Positions 38,226 to 48,326 of a DNA stretch of 64,000 nucleotides are shown piece by piece (the stretch's first letter is position 1; each line of letters starts with the position of its first letter). The DNA lies in contig NC_044572.1 in assembly GCF_901933205.1 (NCBI RefSeq), positions 75,265,465-75,329,464 on the forward strand. The letters are read 5' to 3'. The position numbers and the translations under genes are program-made. Under the pieces are notes generated by a model. It made no database searches and had not been told where the DNA came from. It saw only the letters and a list, made by a program, of their open reading frames with translations. The stretch is from Camarhynchus parvulus. Taxonomy: Eukaryota > Chordata > Aves > Passeriformes > Thraupidae.

Positions 38226-38984
38226 GAGATGGTGTGCACACTGCAATTCATCTTCTGACTGGGCCGGCCCCAGCGCAGGGCACGGCTGAGCCCCTCAGCC
38301 CCGGGGAAAGCCTGGGCAAGGGAGGGCAAAACGCTGCCCGGCAGCCAGGGCTGAGCCAGGGGAAGCGAGCGAGAAACAGCCCTGCGAGCCCCGAGGGGAC
38401 AGCGGGAGCAGGGCCGGGGACAGGAGAGACCCGGCAGGGATGGCCCTGCGGCCTGTCCCTGCGGTTCATGGTAATGCTCAACACCAGAGATGGGGAATAT
38501 TTCCTGGAAGACTGCAGACTGTGGAAAACCTGCACTGGAGCAAGTTTATCCTGAACTACTGAAGCCTCTGGAAAGGTCTCCAACTCGAGCTGGGTAAAGT
38601 GGGAGGAGAAAGGAGCAACAAAAAGCTGTGACCACAGACCCCCATTCCCAGGAATGCCTTGGAAGAAAGGAAGTAGAGAAATCAGGAGTGAAGGTTCAAG
38701 GTGAAGGTGATCCTTGGAAGTAAAGTTGACAGATAAAGGGAAAGTATTTATGTGGGGAGGTTTGTTTCTCACCATCCTATTCTTATTTTCAATGGGCAAT
38801 AAATTAAATTGATCTTGCACAAGTGGAGTCTGTTTTGCTGTCACTGTTTGTGACAGTAATGGATCTGCCTGTCTTTGTCTTGACCTAGAAGGTTTTCCAT
38901 CCTATTTACTCCCTCTGCCCTAATGAGGATGGGGAATGAGAGCATGGCTGTGTGGGTGTCTGGCAACCAGGCATGGTCAACCAG
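38226..38984 (+). mobile_element. Family B-like LTR with GC-rich 5' half
   Basis: The last third is a clear family B LTR end. It has a polyadenylation signal AATAAA (38798-38803) inside GGGCAATAAATTAAATTGAT, then GTGGAGTCTGTTTTGCTGTC and a TCTTTGTCTTGACCTAGAAG block. A ATGAGGATGGGGAATGAGAG segment leads to an end near GGCATGGTCAACCA. The middle has the CCTGCACTGGAGCAAGTTTA-type unit and a GACCCCCATTCCCAGGAATG block. The first part (38265-38460) is strikingly GC- and CpG-rich, with GAGAAACAGCCCTGCGAGCC. It differs from the 5' part of the copies at 15.3 and 63.4 kb, so this may be another subfamily or a recombinant. Minus- and plus-strand frames of 106-198 codons across it are Pro/Gly/Arg-rich by-products of GC content. 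Confidence 0.75.
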
Positions 38985-39962
38985 AAAGACAAGCACAGAT
39001 TGCTGTAGATGACACAATTTGAGAACAAAATAGACCTGAATATCCTGTTACATGTTTGGCTGACATGTATCAAGACAGTGATGTGTGATCAGCATTTCAA
39101 GGAGAATAAAAACCAGAAAAAGTGAGAATTGTGATGCTACTCCCCCTGCGAAAGACATCAGAAGCACAATACAGCAACTAGAAAAAGAATTAAAGATCCT
39201 CTTTGTTTCTTCTGTCTGCATGCAATTCAGATGGTTTCCTCTCATTCTCATCAATGCAATTTCTCTGGTTTATGTTGTATTGCACAAGTGTAATTTGTAA
39301 CTTCTTCCAAGCACAGCATGCTTTTTGCATAATGTATTGCAAAATATTGTTGGTACTCTCCTTAAATCAAAATATGCTCAAAAACATGTCCTTCAGTTTT
39401 ACCTATCCCTCCACCAACTGATTTTTGGATTTTATGGATAATAGGAGCCCGCTATTCATATGCAGAATGGTAGAAAGACGTCTATCCCAGATATGTAGAT
39501 TTTTTTCTTCAACACACTAGTGAAGACAGTTATAGCTGAGATTGTGTTCAAGCATCATTTATAGAATACAGTATTGCTACAATAAACTACCCAATATTCT
39601 CAAAAGTGTAATCTTCAGAGATTGCTAATTGACCTTAACCAAAATATATGCATAACCTTAACAATACATTTTTCAAATACCTTGAATATTTCTTCCTATA
39701 TTAAGTAGTGGCGCAATTCGAAAAAAGGATTTTATAGTTAACATTTTTTCTTATTTAGTTAAATTAAAAGAGCTTCTTTCTATCTGTAATGATTCTTCTT
39801 AGTAATTTAATACTAATGCATACATATTCTGCCTTTCATCAGCTGAAAATGTCATCACTGAAATAAACATTTTTTGACCATTAGTTCATTTTAAGCATTT
39901 GATCTTGTCTTTTCTTTTAAATAAAAAATCCAAAAGGATGAGTCATCTCCTAGTGCTCTGAA

Positions 39963-39977
39963 ACAGCAGGGGGAGCT
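39963..39977 (+). promoter_or_regulatory. CTCF-like binding motif
   Basis: ACAGCAGGGGGAGCT matches the CTCF core consensus CCASYAGRKGGCRS at 12 of 14 positions, with mismatches at the first base and at the C after the G run. CTCF is a zinc-finger protein that sets chromatin loop anchors in vertebrates. An AP-1-type TGAGTCA site lies about 25 bases upstream. Motif matches at this level occur by chance in long sequences, and some bird CTCF sites derive from transposons; here the surrounding sequence is not a recognised repeat. Confidence 0.35.
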
Positions 39978-40154
39978 TTCAGCTTGTTTAGAACTCCACA
40001 GTGTTTATAATTCATCATTCAGGAAAGTGTAACTGAGCTGAAATGCATTGTAGAATAGATTTTTAGAAAGATTAAATGATTTTTGATCTTATTCCCAGGG
40101 TCAACACCATACCCAGTCGATAAATAAACAAGAAAAAACCCCAACAAAACAGAT

Positions 40155-40182
40155 CCACACACCACCACACACCACACACACA
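40155..40182 (+). repeat. CA-rich simple repeat
   Basis: Alternating CA and CCA units over about 28 bases. Low complexity only. Confidence 0.85.
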
Positions 40183-43100
40183 TAAAGCCAACCCTTCTTA
40201 TTTTTTCACTGGCAGTTTGGTCTTCTGGGAAAGAGGCAAGAGTTCAAGTCCCTTTATTATGACACTTGTCTTACAATTGGGTGCATTTGGCACATCACAA
40301 AGGTGTCTCAGTGGTCATAAAGCATTTAACAACAGACTGAAACATGTAAAACTGGTTATATTTCAGCTGATATACCAAGGGACATGACCACATGAGTCTG
40401 AAAAACTGCAACAGATTGCTTGTTTCTAAAAACATTGTTTCTGATTTTTAGTATAGTAACTGCCTTTCCAGGTAGTTTCTACGGAAATCCGCTAAGCATA
40501 CATTTATGTTCTTTGTAAACAAGGTATTTATGTATTTATTAATTACTTTCAATTGACCTCTTCCAGAATTGGTGCATAATAATGTACGTTCTGGTACCAT
40601 GCACTTTTTTTCCTTATCTAATTAGCATTAGAATATGATATTGAAATACTAAAGAATATACATGAAAAATCTGAACACACAACATTCATTGATAATTTGT
40701 AATTTCCACTTAAAGTTGCAGTACACCATCACACAAGTTAGTCAAACCCACAGAAGTTGCACTTAACTATGTTCATTTATTTGCATCTTAACTTGCAAGT
40801 AAAATTGGACGCATGCAGACACATTCCTGACCTTAGAAACTAAGCTTCCTGACCCTAGAAACTTTTGGCAAGATATCTTTTTACTTCCTCTTGTATTCAA
40901 TTGAGTGTTTTAATTATTTCTTCCAGGTAATTTGTACTTATTTCAGGGAGACATCTAGAAAAAAATCCTATATTTATCAGCTTTCTATTCACTTTTACTT
41001 ATTTTGGTCTTTGAACAGTAATATTTTCATACTGCTGTAGCCAGCACTTCTGCAACATCCTATAATTTCAGATTCCTTATTTTATTAATTTTTAAAAATT
41101 TAAACAATGAAATCTGAGTTCACTTTCGAGAGTTTCAAGCATGATACTTAAAATTAGTCAATTCAGGAAGTCCAATGTACTTTTTTTACATACTTGGTTG
41201 GTGCAACTACTCATAACTTCATGCCTACAGAACAGCTCTCTGAGGAGTGAAACTCAAAAGACTCTCCCTTCAATAAAGAGAGCAAAGACAGACTCCATGT
41301 TTCTAAATGTCTCAATTTTTACTTCTTTTTTAAAACCTCTTCCCTGTTAGAGCCATTTTCTTCCAGATATATGTGTCAGGTACGCTAAATCATTTGACTG
41401 TATCACCTCAATCTGTATGCTGTGTACTTCATAATAGCTATTAAAATATTCCTGCCTCATGTGCACATCATTTTGTTTATCACCGTATTCCAGTTCTCCT
41501 TCAATTCTGGCTCTCAACTTCAATATTTTATCTTCTTCATCCAGACTTCCTTCCACCTTAATTAAAATTTACAGTTGGAAAAAAAGCGTATATCAGTATT
41601 ACCAAAGGAAGAGAAAATGATTTAATCAGCACATACATCTTTTTTATTATCATTACACTGGAATATATTCATGTTTATTAATAGATCATATATTACTACA
41701 AAGATGGGCAAAGTAATCCTGAAAAAAAACTGTGATCTAACTATTAAGTATTTTTTATTCACATCTTGGTATTTACTTCCATGGTCACTAACGCATGAAT
41801 AATTTCAGACTCCCAGATCACCACTACAGCTGATCTTCTGTTAAAATAGCAGTCATAGGGTGAGCAGGCAGCTTGAAATGAACAGTTAGGATTAACTTTA
41901 ACACCGTTGCCAGAAGGGAAATCTGGTTTGCTCTGACATCCTTTTAAGTCATGTCAGGACTTTGCACATCCCAGAATCCCTTGCCTTGTTTATTTTTTTA
42001 CATCATCTGTTCTGTCTTTAACTTTTAGACACATGATTAATACTAATGTTAAAAATCCATGTCCTCATGTGTTATAAAATCCAAGCCCTTTGATTTCTAC
42101 TGAAAGTACTCACAGTGATTGGAAAATGACAGTTAGTCAAGAAGAAGCACTCAAAATAAATCTTTGTTACACTTTGTAATTATAAGCAAATTATTTAAAT
42201 TCTTTGGTCTCTCGGTGACTCATCTCCAATAAATAAAATCATTTCTCTTAAGGATTTGCAGTTGTTGAAATTATAAAATCTGTAGGAGAAGGAAAATATG
42301 CAGAAGGATATTATTAAACATAATGTGGGGCAAAGATGTGCAGTACAGAAAATCTGTGATTTCTCTGAATAAAATGAAATTTAATTATTTATAAAATTAT
42401 AATGATTGATGTCTTGGGCTTCCTGACTTTTGCAAGGACTTTTGAAGTGACTTATTGAAATTAAGATTTTCAATAAAATACAATCATAAATCAGTTTGTT
42501 AACATACTGTTCCAAGTAGACAGAAAGCACAGTGAGCCATTTGGAAAAAATGTAATGACACTTCACTTTTTTCCTTTTTTCCAAGTGTTCTGTATGATGT
42601 CTAATACATTCAAATGTTCAGAAAACAGATTATTCATACTAGAGGAGAACATGTAGGGCTGAAGATCTATCAGTTTATGTCATATAGCATGGAAGTTTTT
42701 CACCATGCTGACAAGATAATATTGACTGTTTAGAAGGCCACATATCTAAATTAGATACAAACAGATTGAGAAACATCCAGCAAGTTTCTCAAAATACAAT
42801 GGAAAAATATATAAAAAATTCATTCAGCGTCCAATTACTGTAACAAACATAAACAGGGAAGAGGGACTATGGTGTAGCCAGACACCTACAAATGCAATAG
42901 TATAAGCTTCAAAAAGTACTTTTCAAGGCCTCCCATCACAATACAGTATAGAAGAACCAATGCACAGAAGGTTTGTCTAACCACCAGACATTTAAAAAGA
43001 CTAAGCTAAACTTTGATGCAGATGAAGCAAACCAAGGGCATGATTTTGGGCTTTCATGCCTTATGCAAATGCTCCAGAGGGTAAGCTGTTACTGTACCTC

Positions 43101-43693
43101 TGAAGAATTTCACAATGAAGATTAGGAGCGTTCTTTGTATTTCATCTATGATTTATAAAATTAATTTCAGAGCTGCAGGGGGAAATAAAAAAAAATTCTT
43201 CCCTACTTTGGTAATAGTTTAATGAAACCAGTGTTCTGAAAAACTATTCATAAAGCTGGCAGCCAGTGCTCTACGGGTCTCCTTTCATGCCTATAAAATG
43301 CATACCCTGAAGAGACCTCCATTTATAAAAAGAAAAAAAAATTTCTGAACTTACAGAAAAGGGCTTGATCTAGGACTTGTAATAGAATTTAAGCAGAATG
43401 CATTACTGCTTTTACAGAGAAGTCAAGTACTTAACAACAACAACAAAAACATGTGAACAGTGTGTGGCTGAATTTAAGCTTCCCAAATCAATTAATCTCC
43501 CATCCTTTAAAGGGATAAATAGAAAACGCAGAGTGTGACAATGGTGTACTCAACATGAAAATACCAAGAGAACAGATGTGGATTAAAACTGCACTTTGGT
43601 TCACCTTTCCTTCCTTGCATAGGCAAGGCGTTAGGCATATAAGCTAAGCTGCCCTTTCTTCTCGTGGGAAGAAAAGATATTCATAACTATGGG

Positions 43694-43765
43694 GGTTTGT
43701 TTGTTTATTTGTTTGTTGGTTTGTTTGTTGGTTGGTTTTTTTTCCTTTTTTCTGTGTGTGTGTGA
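43694..43765 (+). repeat. (TTTG)n / T-rich / (TG)n compound microsatellite
   Basis: GTTTGTTT-type units (43694-43735) pass into a T-rich segment and then five TG units (about 43753-43764). Compound simple repeat likely to vary in length. Confidence 0.9.
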
Positions 43766-44740
43766 ATCATTAGGAGATTCTACTGTAGTAAGAGCCAGAA
43801 AAACAGAAGTTTCTTAATCTTTTAGCCAGAACATCCATAGCTAAGGCAACCTATTGCCTAAAAACAGGCAAAAAGGAAGATTTATCACTTAGACTTGTTA
43901 AAGAAATTGCAATACAAAATCAGCTAATGCAGCAATAAAAGCAGGCAAATGGGCTGTTTACATTTTAGAAAAATATATTATTTCTGTACAATCTTACACA
44001 CCTTATACTCTTCTACCAGCCCAGGACCATTAATATAGGCTCAAGCAGCCCAACAGCAAAAAGCACCTCTCCAAGTTTCTAGAGAGTTTCTGAATACCCT
44101 CAGTGTGGAGGAGGTACTCCACATTTTGGAAGCAGTTTGGCTTAGCATTTATCTAGAATAAAAAGAAGACCTCAGACAACTGCATAATCCATTTGATCCC
44201 TCAGGTTGCTCTCAATACAAAATGCAGTTTAGTGAATGAATTACACAGCCCCATGGAAGCTTGTACTCTGATTAAAAAACAGAGGGTATCTTTATTGAAG
44301 TGATTGCTGTGATATTACTCAAGGGCATATATAATTTGATTAAATCTTTCTTCAGAGTACCAGGTACTTCTGCATTATGAATGACATTATTTATTGTATT
44401 CAGAGATTAAAACAAGGCACAATATTTTGTGAAAGGCAATGGTTTCAGACTTATTTGGAAGAGCAATAGATGTTTATTACAAAGCTCTGGAGAAAAAGGT
44501 ACTTGCTTAACTTAATATCTAACACCTTCTCATTTGCATAATTGGTAACCCACAACTGGATAAGCATACTTCTACTTTTTGGAAAAAAAATCAGATTTTT
44601 TTTCACTTGAAAGTCTTGCAGCAGAATTTTTCAGCACATTTCAAGGGAGTTGGAATTAAAAGGAAAGAAATGTTACAATTCACAAAACCTCAGACAATTT
44701 TCTCTAGGCCCATTATACTAAGCAACATTATCTCCCTCTC

Positions 44741-44803
44741 ACATGCACACATACATACGCATGCACACACACACATGCGTGTACACACACGCGTACACAC
44801 ACA
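44741..44803 (+). repeat. (CA)n-rich alternating purine-pyrimidine tract
   Basis: About 60 bases of nearly continuous alternating purine and pyrimidine, including CACACACACACATGCGTGTA and ACACACACGCGTACACACAC. Such tracts can adopt left-handed Z-form DNA under torsional stress. The plus-strand frame across it (His/Thr repeats) is an artefact. Confidence 0.9.
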
Positions 44804-45819
44804 AGAAATTTGAAAGAAGAAACATTACAGCTGCTGAACCCAATATTTATTATTTTTTTTCCCTAAGGCAATAAACCTAATTATAAGACATGTTTTCATG
44901 CATACAGAGTTCCAACAGTAAAAAAATAAACTTGTTTGGTAGTGGTAGATAAGAGCAAAATCTTACAGTTTAAGAATTTCTATGGGCTCATCCCTATTTT
45001 AACAGTTAAAAATATGATTTCTCATATTTTGAACATTCACTATGATTAAATAAAATTCTTCTCAACTTTTGAAGGTTTTTATTCTCATATCAAAATTCAA
45101 ATCAATATTCTATTTTGAATTTGTGTTTTAGATTTTAAGTACATGAGTCAATAACCATATATAATAAAACTTGACAAAGTATTCATTTCATTTCAGTATA
45201 AACATGACTTTTTTGTCAGAATACCTCTGACAGAAGAGTTTTTCACAAATTTGTAAGGTGTGTAAAGTATCTAAGTGGTGACAGTCTTCTACGTGACACT
45301 ATTTATTTCACTGGTTATTTATGAAGTATACATATTCTACCTACACATGGAAATGTTTTATATTTATCATATTTCATCATTCACAGATATAGACATCCCT
45401 ACAGATAGACATCAATTCTGAATATTAAAGACTTGCATTTCAGGTGGAGTATACTAAATGCAGGCAATTGTCTTCTCTGATAATTTCTCTAAAGGGATGC
45501 CAAAAAATCAACTGAAAAACATGCATAATGATAAATTAGCTGTTAGTAACAACTGCTATCAAAAATAATCTTAAAAGCCCACCCTTTTTTCATGTGTCAC
45601 AATGTTTCAAAAATTTCAGAGACCAGGCAGAGGAGGACCTATTTCATACTAAGCAACTTGCTCCTACAGACAGCAAATCAATCTACTTTAATAAATTGGT
45701 AAAAATGTCTCTTCAGTACTTTAAAGACTTATGACTTAAAAAGGGTAAAACCCTGGAATAACGGTGCTATCATACAATGGACAGTTAGAACCACAGTTTT
45801 ATAAATCACAAGAAACTAG

Positions 45820-46527
45820 AATTGTACCCTGGAGTATGGGGTCCAATTCTGTTCAACACCTTTATTCATGATTCTGATGGGACAGAGCAAACACTCAGCA
45901 AGTTTGTAGATGTCTGGGATGAGGGGCTGACACGTCAGAGTGTTGTGCTGCTATCCAGGAGGTATCTTGAGCCTGGAGAAAATGATTGACAGGAACCTCA
46001 TGAAGTTCAGCTAGGGAAAGAGTTAAGACCTGTACCTGGTAAGGAGTAACCTGGTAAGGAGTGCCAGAATAAGCTGCAGGCTGACTGTCTTGAAAGCTGA
46101 AGCGCAGCACAGAACTTAGGGGTCCTGGTGGACTCTAAGTTGAACACAAGTCAGCAGTGCTCTCTCAAAGAAGTGCCCAACTGTATCCCTTGCTGCAGCA
46201 GGAAAAGTATCGACCACCAGGGTGAGGGTCAGTCTTGTCTCCCAAGTGAAAGGGGATAGGACAAGAGGAAAAGGCCTCCCATTTTACCAGGGAAGGTTTA
46301 GACTGGATATTAGGAAAAACTGCTTTACTGGAAGGGTTGCCAAACATAGGAATGGCTTGCCCAGGGAACTGGAGGAGTCACCATCCCTGAAGGTATTTAT
46401 GAGACGGGTAAATGTAGATTTCAGGGAGGACATGATTCAGTGATGAACTAGACCGTGTTGAGTTAATGGTTGGACTTGACAATCTTTAGGGTCTTTTCCA
46501 ACCTCCATAATTCTGTGAGTCTATGTG
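45820..46527 (+). mobile_element. CR1 LINE, longest copy in the window, ORF2 3' part plus 3' end
   Basis: The left end corresponds to the reverse-transcriptase catalytic block: the frame reads GTEQTLSKFVDV where an active element has a YADD-type or FADD-type motif, so one catalytic Asp is lost. The copy continues through GGTCCTGGTGGACTCTAAGT and the C-terminal block, translating as KGDRTRGKGLP, GRFRLDIRKNCFT and LPRELEESPSLKVF. The 3' region has GGTTGGACTTGACAATCTTT and ends CCATAATTCTGTGAGTCTA. Frames are broken by shifts and stops. A 15-base tandem duplication (CCTGGTAAGGAGTAA type) occurs at 46034-46063. It is 5'-truncated and inactive. Confidence 0.93.
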
Positions 46528-47599
46528 TACTGAAGTTCCATTGGCAGCACAGAACAACACATCACTTTACATGAAATTTTGCTTCTGTTAAAGAGCACAC
46601 AGATAGTGACAGGGGCATATGTTTGGCAAGGATAAGATATTTAAGGGTATATAGCAGGACTATAGGAAAAAGTTATATATGGATAGCAACAAAGGAATGC
46701 AATAAAAAATCCTAAAAAACAACCCATAACAATTTTATGTGGGAACTCTCTGGCATAATGAGATAATCAGAACAAATGAAAATTTCCTTCATTTACCAGA
46801 AACCAGATGTTACAATAGCTCAGTAAATCTCAGTGTTAGAGAGAAAATTGGCATAATGCACCCATTTATTAGTAAGCACCAAAAATGCAGATTATGTACC
46901 ACTTAATAAATTGAAGCTCCTTTAGCATTATGTTTTTGTTTAAATTAATCTTACAGACTGAACACTAGCAGAACTTGCTCATAAAAATCCTAAAAAGGCC
47001 AGCTTAGTTGAGAACACCATCATATTTTTCCTCTTCACACACTAGCATATTTCACAGTGAAGTAATAAATACTTTCTCTCAAGAATATGAGCTATTAAAG
47101 GAAACGTTATCCTCTTTATTTTTAGTTCTGGGTCCTCTTTCAGCATTCCTACTCACTATGCTTGTGGAGGAAACCTCGTGAGCAAGACTATAAAAGTGAA
47201 ATTGTCTTCAACTTTTCCTTAAACCAGGCAAACCAGGATGACTTCCAGCTACTAAAGCAGCACAAGATTAAAATGCTGACACATTAAAACATTTGTATAA
47301 TTCTTTATGTTCTTGTTAGTGAATCACTTGTAAAGATTATGACTTAATTTTGTTAGGAGCTCTTTTTCACCAAACTTGCTTTTGTTGTCTCCTCTCTAAT
47401 AAATCTTAAAATGCATAGAAAATGGAAGTCATAGGAGGCAAAGAAAGATAGAGATATGTAATACTCATGCTAGGACAAGTTTCTCTTATAACAAAAGTAC
47501 TTCAGAAATATCCACTGGTGCCTTACATCCTGTGATGCTTTGCTCTCCACTCCACATGCCATGATCTCAACCTGAACTTTATTACCCATAAGTTTACCT
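46528..47599. other. Unique noncoding stretch
   Basis: No gene, RNA or transposon recognised between the CR1 copy and the family E LTR. The sequence is AT-rich with only short frames. Confidence 0.55.
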
Positions 47600-47602
47600 A
47601 AG

Positions 47603-48326
47603 TGTTAACCACCAGTTCCAGTGGCTACTATGGATGTGGCTGTCCTTGTGGCTCTCATTGTGCATTTGGAGGAGAGAGAACAACCCAAGAGCCAGGAGAT
47701 AATGTCAGCAACCCAAGTACCTAACAGTAGCTCTGGTCAATGATTTGGCTCAAGCCAAGTTTGGAAGAAATTAACATCTATAGCTGGTTTGTAAATATGA
47801 CTGGAAGTCAATTGTCTTACCCTATAAATACTGGGCAGCCCAGGGCCTGCTGAGCTCTCCTGCATGGCAGTGGGCAACTTGCCAGGATCTCCCTTTGGGT
47901 AGAGATACTTCTTAAGGTTACTTCTTTAGACTGAAATATTCCTTAACACAGTAGATCCTTGGTGTGTAATTCATACTGAATTTGCTGACATATATGATTG
48001 ATTGTGCATATATAATACTTCGCGCATAAAACACTGACCAAGTTTGGGACTAAATCTGGATCCAGCTGCACCTAAACTCCACTCTTAGGAAGAGTTGAGA
48101 ACATAAGGATGTCCTTTCTGAAACTCAGAACTCTGTAGGAGGGTTTCCCTGACAGTTTTGTCTGACCTGGTTCTCTATGCAGTAAATAGTCAAGAGTACT
48201 TTGTTATCAAATCTTGTTCAACCACTGTACTATTTACTATCAAAATTTGTTAAATTGCTGGTTTCTATCAATGAACATATTGCTACTTATCTCTTAAGAA
48301 TGAAGTGTGTCACTCCATCCACCACA
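47603..48326 (+). mobile_element. Probable endogenous retroviral LTR, family E
   Basis: The segment has the layout of a retroviral LTR. There is a TATA box CCTATAAATA (47821-47830), then a transcription-start-like region with GCTGAGCTCTCCTGCATGGC, a GGGTAGAGATACTTCTTAAG block and an ATTCCTTAACACAGTAG motif. A U5-like region follows with TGACCTGGTTCTCTATGCAG and ACCACTGTACTATTTACTAT. I associate these blocks with a passerine class II-like (ERVK-type) LTR family, from memory. Candidate ends are TGTTAAC at 47603 and CCACCACA at 48326, but no target duplication confirms them, so boundaries may be off by tens of bases. No coding remnant is adjacent. Confidence 0.62.

Larger units (their letters stand above)
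38985..45819. other. Unique noncoding stretch
   Basis: About 6.8 kb without a recognised gene or transposon. It contains a CTCF-like motif at 39.96 kb and simple repeats at 40.16, 43.69 and 44.74 kb, listed separately. A minus-strand frame at 41556-41347 has an unusually acidic, protein-like composition and is discussed in the findings. Confidence 0.55.

Noticed and set aside
37907..38329. 140-codon minus-strand frame
   Set aside because: Antisense to the CR1 ORF2 remnant and the adjoining LTR; no independent support.
38248..38844. 198-codon minus-strand open frame, the longest in the window
   Set aside because: It runs antisense through the GC-rich family B-like LTR; its length follows from GC content and its Pro/Gly/Arg-rich sequence has no recognisable domain.
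40211..40260. Possible tRNA-derived SINE (GGCAGTTTGG followed by AGTTCAAGTCC)
   Set aside because: The A-box-like and B-box-like motifs are about 31 bases apart instead of about 44, and no tRNA fold or SINE tail is visible.
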